Positions 1 through 9,920 of a stretch of DNA of 64,000 bases are shown here, piece after piece. The stretch covers positions 1,364,001-1,428,000 of the forward strand of contig NZ_CP062976.1 of assembly GCF_014898075.1 (NCBI RefSeq), given 5' to 3'. The DNA comes from Neisseria yangbaofengii. GTDB taxonomy: Bacteria; Pseudomonadota; Gammaproteobacteria; Burkholderiales; Neisseriaceae. The stretch's first letter is position 1, and each line of letters begins with the position of its first letter. A program made the position numbers and the translations under genes. The notes beneath the pieces were generated by a model, which was not told the DNA's origin, ran no database searches, and saw nothing but the letters and a program-made list of their open reading frames with translations.

Positions 1-1644
1 ACGGTCAAGCGAGCGCACACCGGCTTCGCGGGTGTAATAACGAACAATATCGCGCACGGCCGATTCTTCAATCACCATCTCACCATCGCGCACGCCGTTG
101 CGTTCCATTTGCTTCGGTACCAAATACTGCATAGCAATGCTGACTTTTTCGTCTTCGGTATAGCCTGATAAACGGATGATTTCCATGCGGTCGAGCAAAG
201 CCGGTGGAATGTTCATGCTGTTGGACGTGGCGATAAACAACACATCGCTCAAATCGTAATCTACTTCCACAAAATGATCGGAAAACGCGTTGTTTTGTTC
301 CGGATCAAGCACTTCCAACAAAGCCGAAGCCGGATCGCCGCGGAAATCATTACCCAATTTGTCGATCTCATCGAGCAAAAACAATGGATTTTTCACTTCC
401 GCTTTAATCATGCTTTGAATGATTTTGCCCGGCATCGAGCCGATATAAGTACGGCGGTGACCGCGGATTTCACTTTCGTCTTTCACTCCGCCCAAAGCCA
501 TGCGGACATATTTACGGCCGGTGGCTTTGGCAATCGATTGACCCAGCGAGGTTTTACCCACGCCCGGGGGGCCAACCAAACATAAAATCGGACCTTTAAG
601 TTTATCGCTGCGTTTTTGTACCGCTAAGTATTCCAAAATGCGTTCTTTGACTTTTTCCAAACCGAAATGGTCGGCATTCAATACCAAATCCGCTTTGGCG
701 ATGTCTTTGATCACGCGTGTTTTTTTCTTCCACGGCAAATCGAGCAGCGTATCAATGTAATTGCGCACCACAGTCGATTCGGCCGACATCGGCGGCATCA
801 TTTTCAGCTTTTTCAGTTCGTTCAAGGCTTTTTCTTGTGCTTCTTTACTCATGCCGGCTGCCTTGATTTTAGCCTCCAGCGCATCGAGTTCGCCGCGCTC
901 GTCTTCTTCGCCCAATTCTTTCTGAATGGCTTTGACTTGCTCGTTGAGATAATACTCACGCTGCGATTTTTCCATTTGGCGCTTCACTCGGCCGCGGATA
1001 CGCTTCTCAACCTGCATGATGTCGAGTTCGGCTTCTAATTGACCCAGCAAAAATTCCATGCGGCCGACTATGCCAGCAGTTTCCAAGATTTCCTGGCGTT
1101 GCTCCAGCTTTAATTGCAAATGCGCGGCAATGGTATCAACCAAGCGGCTATTTTCACTAATACCATTAATAGTATTCACCACTTCGGCCGGAATTTTTTT
1201 GTTCAGTTTGGCATATTGTTCAAACTGCGACAGCAAAGTGCGGCGCAGCGCTTCCATATCAGGATTGGCCTCATCCTCACGCTCGTTCACGGCTTCGACG
1301 TGCGACAAAAACAAATCGCCTTTGTCTTCCACAGTCAACGCACGGGCGCGGCGCACGCCTTCCACCAATACTTTTACCGTACCGTCCGGCAGCTTCAATA
1401 CTTGTAACACTTGGGCAACCGTACCCATTCGGTGCAAATCTTTGGCAGACGGCTCTTCAATATTCGGATCCAACTGCGCCAGCAAAAATACCGGATCATC
1501 ATTGCTCATTGCCATTTCCAGCGCGGCAATCGATTTCGGGCGGCCGACAAACAACGGCAGCACCATATGCGGATAAACCACGACATCGCGCAGCGGCAAA
1601 GTAGCCAGCGCGCTGTATTCTTCAAAATATTTGTCTTCTGACAT
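1..1644 (-). CDS. lon: ATP-dependent protease Lon (N-terminal two thirds; 3' end outside window)
   Basis: Lon is a cytosolic AAA+ serine protease that degrades misfolded and regulatory proteins. The reading frame is open for 548 codons from ATG 1644 (MSEDKYFEEY) to the window edge, against about 800 residues for the family. The first ~200 residues are the substrate-binding LON domain. The Walker A motif GPPGVGKTS lies near residue 357, followed by the AAA+ core with Walker B (LFLLDEIDK) and the arginine-finger region. The Ser-Lys protease domain would lie beyond the left edge and cannot be checked. Transcribed away from ybeD; the 230-bp gap between them contains a DUS inverted pair. Identity is secure from the Walker region and the N-terminal domain. 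Confidence 0.96.
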   Translation of the reverse strand, partial: MSEDKYFEEYSALATLPLRDVVVYPHMVLPLFVGRPKSIAALEMAMSNDDPVFLLAQLDPNIEEPSAKDLHRMGTVAQVLQVLKLPDGTVKVLVEGVRRARALTVEDKGDLFLSHVEAVNEREDEANPDMEALRRTLLSQFEQYAKLNKKIPAEVVNTINGISENSRLVDTIAAHLQLKLEQRQEILETAGIVGRMEFLLGQLEAELDIMQVEKRIRGRVKRQMEKSQREYYLNEQVKAIQKELGEEDERGELDALEAKIKAAGMSKEAQEKALNELKKLKMMPPMSAESTVVRNYIDTLLDLPWKKKTRVIKDIAKADLVLNADHFGLEKVKERILEYLAVQKRSDKLKGPILCLVGPPGVGKTSLGQSIAKATGRKYVRMALGGVKDESEIRGHRRTYIGSMPGKIIQSMIKAEVKNPLFLLDEIDKLGNDFRGDPASALLEVLDPEQNNAFSDHFVEVDYDLSDVLFIATSNSMNIPPALLDRMEIIRLSGYTEDEKVSIAMQYLVPKQMERNGVRDGEMVIEESAVRDIVRYYTREAGVRSLDR

Positions 1645-1823
1645 ATGTGTATCTCTTGCGGTTTTGAATCAAGTTGCCCCGTAAGTTGGGCTGAAAGATT
1701 GGATTTCAAGACTTGAAAATCGGCTTGATGCGCATATTTGCCCGATAACCATTTTAAATGCAAGGACAAGTCAGGTTAACAAGGCTTGGCGTTTGCGTTA
1801 AAATATGCCTGAATACAAAATCG

Positions 1824-1860
1824 GGCCGTCTGAACAGCATTTATCGGCTTTCAGACGGCC
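1824..1860. terminator. Inverted DUS pair (hairpin) just upstream of ybeD
   Basis: GGCCGTCTGAA (1824-1834) and TTCAGACGGCC (1850-1860) form an 11-bp stem. It lies only 17 bases before the ybeD start and has no T-run on the plus side, so it is more likely an uptake site or leader hairpin than a strong terminator. Confidence 0.5.
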
Positions 1861-1877
1861 TTAACAAGGAATACCCC

Positions 1878-2165
1878 ATGTCTGATCAAACCAATAAACC
1901 TTGGCAAACCGAAACCCTGCTTGAATTTCCGTGTATCTTTCCTCTGAAAGTGATGGGACTTGCCCACCCTGAGTTTGTCAGTTCCATTTTAGCTGCGATT
2001 CAGGAACACGCCCCGAATACCACCGAAGCACACGTAACCACCCGCCCGAGCAGCAAAGGCAACTATACCGGCGCTACCGTAAAAATCGAAGCCATCAGCA
2101 AAGAGCAGCTAGACAATATCTACCGCGCCCTAACTTCGCATGAAATGGTGAAAGTGGTTTACTGA
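1878..2165 (+). CDS. ybeD: YbeD family (DUF493) small protein
   Basis: Protein of 95 residues belonging to the DUF493/YbeD family of small ferredoxin-like-fold proteins that sit next to lipB in many proteobacteria. A regulatory role near lipoate synthesis is often suggested but not proven. ATG 1878 is chosen because AAGGA lies 8 bases upstream and the family begins close to the LLEFPC.FPLKVMG block; the frame stays open further upstream but without support. The stop is one base before the lipB ATG, so ybeD, lipB and lipA look like one transcription unit. Confidence 0.88.
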   Translation: MSDQTNKPWQTETLLEFPCIFPLKVMGLAHPEFVSSILAAIQEHAPNTTEAHVTTRPSSKGNYTGATVKIEAISKEQLDNIYRALTSHEMVKVVY

Positions 2166-2166
2166 A

Positions 2167-2781
2167 ATGAAAATCGTGCAGAAAGGTTTGGCGGAATATC
2201 AGCCGACATTTGAAGCGATGAAAGCATTCAACACCAATCGCGACGAATATACCGAAGACGAATTATGGGTAGTCGAACATCCGCCGGTATTTACCCAAGG
2301 CTTAGGCGGCAAGCCTGAACATTTGCTGATTCGCAACGATATTCCTGTGGTGCAAATCGACCGTGGCGGTCAAATCACTTATCACGGCCCCGGCCAATTG
2401 GTGATTTACACCATGATTGACTTCAAGCGCCGCAAAACCAGCGTGCGCCGCATCGTTTCTGCACTGGAAAACAGCATCATCGCTACATTGGCCGAATTCG
2501 GCATTGAAGCCGCCGCCGATCCGAAACGCCCCGGCGTATATGTGGGCGAACGCAAAATCGCCTCGCTCGGCCTGCGCATCAAAAACGGCTCGATATATCA
2601 CGGCTTGGCTTTGAATGTAAACATGGACTTAAGCCCGTTTAGCCACATCAATCCTTGCGGCTATGCCGGTATGGAAATGACCCAAATCGCGGATTTAATC
2701 AATCCGTGCCCCACGCTTGCCGAAGTAGCCGATAAACTTACCGGCCATCTGAACACGCAACTGACCTCGAAAGAATCATGA
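2167..2781 (+). CDS. lipB: Octanoyl-[ACP]:protein N-octanoyltransferase
   Basis: LipB moves octanoyl groups from acyl carrier protein onto lipoyl domains of 2-oxoacid dehydrogenases and the glycine cleavage H protein. It is the first step of de novo lipoylation, in the cytoplasm. The 204-residue length is typical. The signature [14 protein letters not shown] is at about residues 61-75. The catalytic lysine is in the [10 protein letters not shown] block and the catalytic cysteine in [11 protein letters not shown]. The gene starts one base after ybeD and overlaps lipA by four bases (ATGA), which indicates translational coupling. Confidence 0.97.
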   Translation: MKIVQKGLAEYQPTFEAMKAFNTNRDEYTEDELWVVEHPPVFTQGLGGKPEHLLIRNDIPVVQIDRGGQITYHGPGQLVIYTMIDFKRRKTSVRRIVSALENSIIATLAEFGIEAAADPKRPGVYVGERKIASLGLRIKNGSIYHGLALNVNMDLSPFSHINPCGYAGMEMTQIADLINPCPTLAEVADKLTGHLNTQLTSKES

Positions 2782-3764
2782 TGAGCGAAATTAAAATTGA
2801 CGATCCCAAACGCGGCGTAAAATTGCGCGGTGCCGACAAAACCGCCCGCATTCCGATTAAAGTGGTACCGTTGCAAGAAAAACTGAAAAAGCCGGAATGG
2901 ATCCGTGCCAAATTACCTTCTAAAAAATTCTTTGAAATCAAAGATATTTTACGTGAACAAAAGATGCATACCGTGTGCGAAGAAGCCTCTTGCCCGAATA
3001 TCGGCGAATGCTTCAGCAAAGGCACGGCCACCTTCATGATTATGGGTGATATCTGCACCCGCCGCTGTCCGTTTTGTGACGTGGGTCACGGCCGCCCTAA
3101 CCTTTTGGATCCGGACGAGCCGCACAACCTGGCCGAATCTGTTGCCGCAATGAACTTGCGTTATGTGGTGATCACTTCCGTTGACCGTGATGATTTGCGT
3201 GACGGCGGTGCGCAACACTTTGCCGACTGTATCAAAGCCATCCGCGAGCGCAGCCCGAACACCAAAATCGAAATTCTCGTACCTGATTTCCGCGGCCGCT
3301 TGGACATTGCCCTGAAAATTTTGGCCGAAACCCCGCCCGATGTGATGAACCACAATTTGGAAACCCATCCGAGCCTGTATAAAAAAGCCCGCCCGGGTGC
3401 CGACTACCGGCATTCATTGGATCTATTGCGCCGCTATAAAGAAATGATGCCGCATATTCCGACCAAATCCGGCATCATGGTCGGCTTGGGTGAAACCGAT
3501 GAAGACGTACGCGAAATCATGCGCGATATGCGTGCCCACAATATCGAGATGATTACCATCGGCCAATATCTGCAACCTTCAGACGGCCACTTACCGGTAT
3601 TACGTTATGTAACGCCCGAACAATTCAAAATCTTTGAAAAAGAAGCGTATGAATTGGGCTTCAGCAACGCTGCCATCGGCGCTATGGTTCGCTCCAGCTA
3701 TCATGCGGACGAACAAGCTGCCGAAGCGCTGCGCGAAAGCCACGGCGGTGGCTGTAGCCACTAA
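2778..3764 (+). CDS. lipA: Lipoyl synthase (radical SAM)
   Basis: LipA inserts two sulfurs into the octanoyl chain bound to lipoyl domains, completing the step begun by LipB. The protein has 328 residues. The auxiliary cluster motif [12 protein letters not shown] (CX4CX5C) precedes the radical-SAM motif CTRRCPFC (CX3CX2C), and the C-terminal RSSYHA carries the serine that ligates the auxiliary cluster. Two adjacent ATGs (2778, 2781) are possible; the first overlaps the lipB stop. A DUS hairpin terminator follows directly. Confidence 0.97.
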   Translation: MMSEIKIDDPKRGVKLRGADKTARIPIKVVPLQEKLKKPEWIRAKLPSKKFFEIKDILREQKMHTVCEEASCPNIGECFSKGTATFMIMGDICTRRCPFCDVGHGRPNLLDPDEPHNLAESVAAMNLRYVVITSVDRDDLRDGGAQHFADCIKAIRERSPNTKIEILVPDFRGRLDIALKILAETPPDVMNHNLETHPSLYKKARPGADYRHSLDLLRRYKEMMPHIPTKSGIMVGLGETDEDVREIMRDMRAHNIEMITIGQYLQPSDGHLPVLRYVTPEQFKIFEKEAYELGFSNAAIGAMVRSSYHADEQAAEALRESHGGGCSH

Positions 3765-3780
3765 CCCAAACGCGTTTATC

Positions 3781-3814
3781 ATGCCGTCTGAACTTTTCAG
3801 ACGGCATGATTTTT
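3781..3814 (+). terminator. DUS-pair terminator after lipA
   Basis: ATGCCGTCTGAA and its reverse complement (3781-3807) form a hairpin separated by three bases and followed by TTTTT-rich sequence. This copy uses the AT-DUS form. Confidence 0.85.
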
Positions 3815-3855
3815 CAGTTTGTATTATTCCCTGATACGGTTTCTAAAAGCTTTTA

Positions 3856-3864
3856 TGCTATACT
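3856..3864 (+). promoter_or_regulatory. Candidate extended -10 element upstream of recA
   Basis: TGCTATACT fits an extended -10 (TGnTATAAT-like), but no good -35 hexamer is visible 17 bases upstream. A second TATACT lies at 3987-3992. The 255-bp AT-rich leader before recA shows no LexA-type box, in line with the absence of a classical SOS system in neisseriae. Which element is used cannot be decided from sequence. Confidence 0.3.
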
Positions 3865-4069
3865 TTCAAGCTGAACATGCGCAAAACTGCCGCAAACTTT
3901 ATTTACCTAACACGATGTTTTAATAGGAATTTATGTCATATTTTAGGCATTATTCAAGCCGTCTGGAAATTAAAGAAAAATAAAACTATACTTTTTCTTA
4001 ATTTATGCAATAATAGCTAAATAAATTCTTAGTTGATTCGTAATAACATTTCTTACAGAAAGCACCATT

Positions 4070-5116
4070 ATGTCAGATGAAAAAAGCAAAGCCCTTGCCG
4101 CTGCCTTAGCCCAGATCGAAAAAAACTTCGGTAAAGGTTCCATCATGAAGATGGATGGCAGCCATCAAGAAGAAAACTTAGAAGTAATCTCAACCGGCTC
4201 GCTCGGCTTGGACTTGGCTTTGGGCGTAGGCGGTTTGCCGCGCGGCCGCGTGGTCGAAATTTTCGGCCCTGAATCATCCGGTAAAACGACTTTGTGCTTG
4301 GAAGCGATTGCGCAATGCCAAAAAGCCGGCGGCGTGTGTGCGTTCATCGATGCCGAGCACGCATTCGACCCGATTTATGCACGCAAATTGGGGGTGAAAG
4401 TGGAAGAATTGTATCTTTCCCAACCGGACACCGGCGAACAAGCCTTAGAAATCTGTGATACCTTGGTGCGCTCCGGTGGCGTTGACATGGTAGTGGTTGA
4501 CTCAGTGGCCGCATTGGTGCCGAAAGCCGAAATCGAAGGCGAAATGGGCGACAGCCACGTCGGTTTGCAAGCGCGCCTGATGAGCCAAGCCTTGCGTAAA
4601 CTGACCGGCCACATCAAACGCACCAATACTTTAGTAGTGTTCATTAACCAAATCCGCATGAAAATCGGCGTGATGTTCGGCAGCCCGGAAACTACAACCG
4701 GCGGTAACGCACTGAAATTTTACGCTTCCGTGCGACTGGATATCCGTCGTACCGGCCAAATCAAAAAAGGCGATGACGTGATTGGTAACGAAACCAAAGT
4801 CAAAGTCATTAAAAACAAAGTGGCACCGCCATTCCGCCAAGCCGAATTTGATATTCTGTATGGCGAAGGTGTGAGCTGGGAAGGCGAACTGATTGACATC
4901 GGTGTGAAGCACAACATCGTTGAAAAATCCGGTGCATGGTACAGCTACAATGGTGCCAAAATCGGCCAAGGCAAAGACAACGTACGCTTGTGGCTGAAAG
5001 AAAATCCGGAAGTCGCCAACGAAATCGATGCCAAAATCCGCGCAGCAGTCGGCATCAACATCGACATCACCGAAGGCAAAATCGACGATACCGACGGCGA
5101 ACGTCCTGAAGAGTAA
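4070..5116 (+). CDS. recA: Recombinase RecA
   Basis: RecA forms ATP-dependent filaments on single-stranded DNA and carries out strand exchange. In neisseriae it is needed for transformation and for antigenic variation by gene conversion. The protein has 348 residues. The Walker A motif GPESSGKTT is at about residues 66-74, Walker B is VVVDSVAAL, and the L2-loop region ([14 protein letters not shown]) follows. The tail is acidic ([10 protein letters not shown]). The gene is monocistronic with a strong hairpin terminator 37 bases downstream. RecA is the enzyme that would act on the long direct repeats of the tps locus in this window. Confidence 0.98.
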   Translation: MSDEKSKALAAALAQIEKNFGKGSIMKMDGSHQEENLEVISTGSLGLDLALGVGGLPRGRVVEIFGPESSGKTTLCLEAIAQCQKAGGVCAFIDAEHAFDPIYARKLGVKVEELYLSQPDTGEQALEICDTLVRSGGVDMVVVDSVAALVPKAEIEGEMGDSHVGLQARLMSQALRKLTGHIKRTNTLVVFINQIRMKIGVMFGSPETTTGGNALKFYASVRLDIRRTGQIKKGDDVIGNETKVKVIKNKVAPPFRQAEFDILYGEGVSWEGELIDIGVKHNIVEKSGAWYSYNGAKIGQGKDNVRLWLKENPEVANEIDAKIRAAVGINIDITEGKIDDTDGERPEE

Positions 5117-5153
5117 AATCGCTACAATAACACGGATTTGGCTTCTCATTAAA

Positions 5154-5187
5154 AAAGAGCAGGTTTACCGCCTGCTCTTTGTATTTT
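5154..5187 (+). terminator. Rho-independent terminator after recA
   Basis: AAAGAGCAGG (5154-5163) pairs with CCTGCTCTTT (5171-5180) around a 7-base loop, followed by a T-rich stretch. It is not DUS-based. Confidence 0.85.
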
Positions 5188-5227
5188 GGTTTGCTTTTGA
5201 ATCGTTAAGGCCGTCTGAAAGTAAATA

Positions 5228-6439
5228 TCAACCTTCAGCCGAAACCTTTGTCGTTTTTGCTTCGCAAATCGGTAAGTTGAACAAAGCAGCCAGACCGGCC
5301 AACACCATATCGGCGTACCACATCCAGCCATAATCGCCGAAAGCCGTAACCGCAATCCCACCCAAATACGCACCGAGAAAACCACCGATTTGATGCGACA
5401 ATAAAGTCAAGCCGGATAAAGTTGCCGGATAACGCAAGCCGAACAATTTGCCGGTAATCGCGGCAGTCGGCGGCACTGTGGCCAACCACGTCAAGCCCAG
5501 TCCGAATGCGAATAGGCAAAACGTCCGGTCTCATCATCAGATAAACCAAAATCAGCAATGCGCGCGAAGCATATATCCAAAACAAAATATATTTGCTGCG
5601 CAACTTGTCCGCACACCAGCCCGCCGCCAAACTGCCAATCACATTGGCGATACCGATAATCGCCGGCGACCGCGGTAAGCCGCATAAGGCCACTTCAATC
5701 GGCAAATGTGCCGCCCAAAAAGCAATGTGAACGCCACAGTTAAAAAGCCCAGATACAATAAAATATAGCTGCGGTCTTTAAATGCTTGGGAAACAGTCTG
5801 TTTTACAGTCTGTTCAAATTGCACATGAAAGGCCGTCTGAACGGCTACCGCTGCTGATTCTCTACGCGTTAGCCAACGCGTAATCGGAATAATCAGCAAG
5901 CTCACCAGTGCCAATACATACATGGCACCGCGCCAGCCGATCGCCGGTAAGAAAATCAATCCTTGCAACACGGGTGAGAACAAAAATTGGCCGAACGGCC
6001 GCCTGCATTCACCACTCCCGAAGCTGTGCCGCACATCGATGGCGGCAGTTTATGGGAAAATTGGCTCATCAAAATCGAATGGCTGCCCGCAACGGAACCC
6101 ATCGCCGACATCACGCCCATACTCAGGGTTAAGCCCAAGTAGTGGTAAGCGACGGAATCAGCGCGCAGCCACTGGCCAGAATAATCGTTCCCATAATAAA
6201 ACCGGCCACGCACCAAAGCGATCCGTCAATGCGCCCGACAGAGGTTGCGCCACGCCCCACATCAATTGACACACCGCCATCGCAAAACCGATGCCGGCAA
6301 TACCTGACGCCGTAGAATTCACCATCGGCTGTACAAACAAGCCGAGCGGCATCCTGATGCCCATGGTAATCATCAACACCGCCGCCGCTGCAAATGCAAT
6401 CAGCCGCAATAATTTCGTTTGATGAGTATCTGTCTGCAT
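5228..6439 (-). pseudogene. Decayed major-facilitator-superfamily transporter
   Basis: Successive minus-strand fragments in different frames together resemble one ~400-residue MFS permease. It begins at ATG 6439 (MQTDTHQTK) with a first transmembrane segment and the LSGALTDRFG loop between helices 2 and 3. It continues through GVMSAMGSVAGS and the GTASGVVNAGG segment, then a central cytoplasmic loop (about 5800-5860), and ends with helices around GLTLLSHQIGGFLGAYLGG. At least four frame changes interrupt the reading, near 6220, 6000-6030, 5700 and 5490. No fragment could make a functional transporter. The substrate is unknown. It lies beside another decayed gene, so this interval between recA and rbfA is under erosion. 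Confidence 0.8.
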
Positions 6440-6514
6440 ATTTTTTCTTGATGATAGAATACATAAAACAAGGCCGTCTGAAATCAATTTTCAAGCAGCA
6501 TCTTTAATCACTAA

Positions 6515-6960
6515 TCAAACCTTAATCCGTCTGCCCGTCTGTACGCTTTCATAGGCTTTTTCAATTAAACCCAACACTTGCGCCACTTGCCGTGCATTTA
6601 CCGCCAAAGGCCCGCCTTCAGTTAAGTCCGCATAAAGATTTCGATAAAACGCACCATAACCGCCGCGTTCGCTCGGCATGGTTTGGCAGGCAACTTGGCC
6701 GCTGATTTCCGTATGCAACACGCCCTATTCTTGCAGTGTTTCCGCATTCCAATCGCCTTCAGGCAACATACCGCCGACCAGCAAAGCCTCCTGATTGTCC
6801 GTGTCCTGCTTGATATACGAACTTTTTTACCGTGCGGCCATCATAAACGGCAACGGCTCACGGGCATATTTGGTACCGATAAGCGAAACCTTCAGGCCGC
6901 CTGAATAATACAGCGCGATATCGAAATTATCATCACTCAATGCGCCTTCGTGCTAATGGA
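6515..6960 (-). pseudogene. Remnant of a Gfo/Idh/MocA-type oxidoreductase, C-terminal part
   Basis: The 6515-6721 frame encodes a typical C-terminal end of this NAD(P)-dependent sugar oxidoreductase family: the GAFYRNLYADL block, then VNARQVAQVLGLIEKAYES and a short basic tail. Upstream, frames 6722-6960 give DDNFDIALYYSGGLKVSLIG and a further fragment, but in other frames. The N-terminal Rossmann domain (GxGxxG) is absent, so only the last third of the gene remains. Assignment rests on weak motif resemblance. Confidence 0.55.
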
Positions 6961-7095
6961 GGATAGCGGCATACATTTCAGACGGCCTAATCACAGAATA
7001 TCCGTTATAATAGCGCATTCATGAAACAGGCCGTATGCTTGATTGACAAGATTCACGCCCAATCCACTTCAAACGGCCATCAGAAAGGACACATT

Positions 7096-7467
7096 ATGCG
7101 AAAACCACAACGCGGCTATGCCCGCCAAGACAGGGTTCGTGAACAAATCATGCGCGAACTGGCCGAACTCGTCCGCACCGGTTTGAAAGACCCGCGCGCC
7201 GGTTTCGTCACCATCAACGAAGTCGAAGTTACCCGCGATTACAGCCACGCCACCGTGTTTTACACCGTATTGGACGACAGCACCCGCGAAATCACCGAAG
7301 AAGCGCTTGACCACGCCAAAGGTCATTTACGCAGCGAATTGGCCAAGCGCATCAAGCTCTTCAAAATTCCCGAGCTGCACTTCAAATACGACGAATCTTT
7401 AGAACGCGGTATGAGCATTTCCAGCCTGATTGACCAAGTGGCCGCCGAAAAACCGGTAGAAGATTAA
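7096..7467 (+). CDS. rbfA: 30S ribosome-binding factor A
   Basis: RbfA is a KH-like protein that binds the small subunit during maturation of the 16S rRNA 5' end. The protein has 123 residues, the usual length. ATG 7096 is preferred over an upstream in-frame ATG at 7021 because AAAGGA lies 6-7 bases before it and the family starts with the basic segment RKPQRGYARQDRVREQI. Conserved blocks include DPRAGFVTINEVEVTRDYSHATVFYTV within the KH-like fold. truB follows after a DUS terminator. The usual nusA-infB partners are not in this window. Confidence 0.95.
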   Translation: MRKPQRGYARQDRVREQIMRELAELVRTGLKDPRAGFVTINEVEVTRDYSHATVFYTVLDDSTREITEEALDHAKGHLRSELAKRIKLFKIPELHFKYDESLERGMSISSLIDQVAAEKPVED

Positions 7468-7480
7468 ACCATTCCAGATA

Positions 7481-7517
7481 AAGGCCGTCTGAACCATTTA
7501 TTTTCAGACGGCCTTTT
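7481..7517 (+). terminator. DUS-pair terminator between rbfA and truB
   Basis: AAGGCCGTCTGAA (7481-7493) pairs with TTCAGACGGCCTT (7503-7515) and is followed by TTTT. It could limit read-through into truB, which starts 15 bases later. Confidence 0.8.
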
Positions 7518-7531
7518 ACAGTTGAAACCAT

Positions 7532-8449
7532 ATGAATGCCAAACCCAGCAAACGCCCCGTCACCGGCGTTTTATTACTCGACAAACCCGAAGGCTTGAGC
7601 AGCAACACCGCCCTGCAAAAAGCCCGCCGCCTGTACCGTGCCGAAAAAGCCGGCCACACCGGCGTGCTCGACCCCTTAGCCACCGGCCTGCTGCCCGTGT
7701 GCTTCGGCGAAGCGACCAAGTTTGCCCAATACCTGCTCGATGCCGATAAAGCCTACACCGCCGCCCTGAAACTGGGCGAAGCCAGCACCACCGGCGATGC
7801 CGAAGGCGAAATCGTCGCCACCGGCCGCGCCGACATTTCCCCACAAGAGTTTCAGACGGCCTGTACCGCGCTCACAGGCCATATCCGCCAAGTGCCGCCG
7901 ATGTTTTCCGCATTGAAACACGAAGGCAAACCGCTTTACGAATACGCACGCAAAGGCATCGTGATTGAACGCAAACCGCGCGACATCACCATTTACTCGA
8001 TTGATATTCAAGAATTCGCCGCACCCAAAGCCGTAATTGACGTGCGCTGCAGCAAAGGCACCTACATCCGCACCCTCAGCGAAGACATTGCCAAACACAT
8101 CGGCACCTTCGCCCACCTGACCGCCCTGCGTCGTACCGAAACCGCCGGTTTTACCATCGCACAGAGCCACACGCCGGAAAAATTGGCAGACTTAAGCGAA
8201 GCCGAACGCGACGCACTCTTGCTCCCTTGCGATGTGCTGGTGCAGCATTTACCGAAAATCACGCTCAACAGCCGCGCCGTGGAAATGCTGAAATTCGGCC
8301 AACGCCCGCAGTTCGCCGAAAACATCCCGCATGAACAACCGATTCGGGTCTATAGCCGTCAAGGCGAATTTATCGGCCTGGTTGAGTATCAGAAAGACAT
8401 AGGCCGTCTGAAAGCTTTACGTTTGATGAATACAAGTAATGAGGTTTAA
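7532..8449 (+). CDS. truB: tRNA pseudouridine-55 synthase
   Basis: TruB converts U55 of the tRNA T-loop to pseudouridine. The protein has 305 residues. The catalytic aspartate lies in HTGVLDPLATGLLP (about residues 41-54). The conserved KAYTAALKLG and CSKGTYIRTL motifs follow, and a PUA-like C-terminal domain (EQPIRVYSRQGEF) is present. A DUS lies inside the coding sequence at about 7853 and another near the 3' end at 8402. Confidence 0.96.
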   Translation: MNAKPSKRPVTGVLLLDKPEGLSSNTALQKARRLYRAEKAGHTGVLDPLATGLLPVCFGEATKFAQYLLDADKAYTAALKLGEASTTGDAEGEIVATGRADISPQEFQTACTALTGHIRQVPPMFSALKHEGKPLYEYARKGIVIERKPRDITIYSIDIQEFAAPKAVIDVRCSKGTYIRTLSEDIAKHIGTFAHLTALRRTETAGFTIAQSHTPEKLADLSEAERDALLLPCDVLVQHLPKITLNSRAVEMLKFGQRPQFAENIPHEQPIRVYSRQGEFIGLVEYQKDIGRLKALRLMNTSNEV

Positions 8450-8517
8450 GGTTGTAATCACTCATAGCCATAATAGATGGTTGAATGTTCCGTATTTAGC
8501 TCAGCCAAAATAAATTA

Positions 8518-8546
8518 AATGCCGTCTGAAGTACAGACGGCATTTA
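8518..8546. terminator. Bidirectional DUS-pair terminator (truB / 207-aa gene)
   Basis: AAATGCCGTCTGAA pairs with a near-adjacent TACAGACGGCATTT, with A/T runs on both sides. It lies between convergent genes, so it can serve both strands. Confidence 0.8.
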
Positions 8547-8555
8547 ATTTTTAAT

Positions 8556-9179
8556 TTATTGATTAAATTTATTCAACCAAACCCTTGTTTGATATTTTTC
8601 ATATTCTAATTTACTGTGTAAGAGATTGCTAGGGATTCTAGCAGTAAGCTGCCGCTCCAATTCAAGCAATGTCTCCAAATACAAATCCCTTTTCATAAAG
8701 TGCCACCACTGCTTATCTAGGTGTAACAAGTAATCCAATTTCAGAACCTTATGATTATAATTACCCATGTCTTCTGCCAAATTTTCAGGCAGATAGTATA
8801 AATGTAATCTGCCTTTATATATTCGCCCTTTACAACTACTCCATTGCATATCTACAATTCTAATTTGGGTATAAGCAATTTTGCCGCTTCCTTCAGGATA
8901 AATCTGATAGCTCAGATTTCCACCATCCAAGCAAATAAACTGCTGCGGATATTTCAAGCTGGCGTACGCAAATTTAGCTGAACGATATGTGGCATAACAT
9001 AAAGCAATTAAAACGGTCAGCCATAAACCGATAATAAAATTCTCAACTTGATTTATTTGGCTGATTATATGTTTCCAACCAATCACACTTACCCAGCCAA
9101 TCACCAAAAAACCTAAAATTGGTGCAGCCAAGCTGAATTTTTTCATCGGAAAAACAATAGCCTGTTTGGTTATATCCAT
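8556..9179 (-). CDS. Hypothetical inner-membrane protein
   Basis: Unrecognised protein of 207 residues. After a short N-terminus, two hydrophobic segments at about residues 15-35 and 45-63 form a probable membrane hairpin. A cytoplasmic-type domain of ~140 residues rich in Tyr, Leu and Lys follows. This pattern resembles small bacterial PH-like or DUF membrane proteins, but I cannot name the family. ATG 9179 gives the longest frame; a second in-frame ATG at 9143 just precedes the first hydrophobic segment and is also possible. Base composition is more AT-rich than its neighbours. Confidence 0.65.
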   Translation of the reverse strand: MDITKQAIVFPMKKFSLAAPILGFLVIGWVSVIGWKHIISQINQVENFIIGLWLTVLIALCYATYRSAKFAYASLKYPQQFICLDGGNLSYQIYPEGSGKIAYTQIRIVDMQWSSCKGRIYKGRLHLYYLPENLAEDMGNYNHKVLKLDYLLHLDKQWWHFMKRDLYLETLLELERQLTARIPSNLLHSKLEYEKYQTRVWLNKFNQ

Positions 9180-9196
9180 TTTCTCAAAATACCCTC

Positions 9197-9637
9197 TTAT
9201 TGTGCTATTGGTGCTCCTTCCCGTTCCGGAACGCCACCCTGTGCAGCATTTACTTTTTCCCTTGCTGCCTCTGCATTGTTTTTCAAGCCTTGCACGCGCT
9301 CTAAATACTTAGCGTAATTGCGTTCATTCCCCAAGCGCACTTTTCTGCCTTCTTCCAAAGCGTGCTGCGCCTGCTGCAATTCGCGTTGCGCCGCTTCCAA
9401 ATCGGCAGATATGTTTGCTTGCGGTGTGCTTTCGCTGATGGCAACTGGGGTGGCAGTTTGATAAACAGGTGCCGAAGTGTACACCGATGGACGGCCGATA
9501 TTGCTGGTTTTGCATTTCTTTCCGCCGTCTTGGCTATAGACCTTGCGGCCTGAACGGTCGGTACATTCGTAAACGGTTGCTGTTTGGGCAGCAGTGGAAG
9601 CAAGCAATACTAAGGTGAGTAAAACGGTTTTTTTCAT
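9197..9637 (-). CDS. DUF4124-domain periplasmic protein
   Basis: Protein of 146 residues with a clear signal peptide (MKKTVLLTLVLLASTAAQTA), then a DUF4124 module (VYECTDRSGRKVYSQ, with a Cys pair completed by KKCKT). A linker and a predicted coiled coil rich in Ala, Glu and Arg (about residues 75-135) follow. DUF4124 proteins are envelope proteins of unknown function. ATG 9637 is preferred over ATG 9646 because a GGAT element sits 8-9 bases upstream of it. A second DUF4124 protein is encoded at 26286-26726. Confidence 0.82.
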   Translation of the reverse strand: MKKTVLLTLVLLASTAAQTATVYECTDRSGRKVYSQDGGKKCKTSNIGRPSVYTSAPVYQTATPVAISESTPQANISADLEAAQRELQQAQHALEEGRKVRLGNERNYAKYLERVQGLKNNAEAAREKVNAAQGGVPEREGAPIAQ

Positions 9638-9722
9638 GTGTGTCATCCGGTTTCAATCAATTCAAGCTATTGTAATGGATTCGCGTCAGGGTAAAACGCC
9701 GGTTTGCGTAAAAATAAGTTGA

Positions 9723-9920
9723 TTAAAACCACTTCCACCAAATAAACACCAGCGCGGCAATCATAATCAGATTGGCGATGATAATCGGCGTCCAGCGTTG
9801 CGGCTGCCGGCTCACTTCGGTGGCATTACGCGTGCGACGGATATAGAAAAACGGGCTGAGCAGCATCGAGGCGGCGCAAATCAGAATAATCACGGCGTAA
9901 TAGATTTTTTCGGTTTCCAA
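9723..9920 (-). CDS. Small two-helix membrane protein, TTG start
   Basis: Protein of 65 residues with two strongly hydrophobic segments (about residues 7-27 and 45-63) joined by a basic loop ([16 protein letters not shown]). The only start with a good ribosome site is TTG 9920: AAGGAA sits five bases upstream. The nearby ATG (9925) is in another frame and gives only a few codons. No family recognised. It is divergent from ybiT, with about 85 bases between the starts. Confidence 0.6.
   Translation of the reverse strand: METEKIYYAVIILICAASMLLSPFFYIRRTRNATEVSRQPQRWTPIIIANLIMIAALVFIWWKWF

Noticed and set aside
274-1641. Several plus-strand frames of 76-172 codons across 274-1641
   Set aside because: They are antisense to the continuous lon frame, whose Walker motifs and domain order are clear; no ribosome sites or family resemblance.
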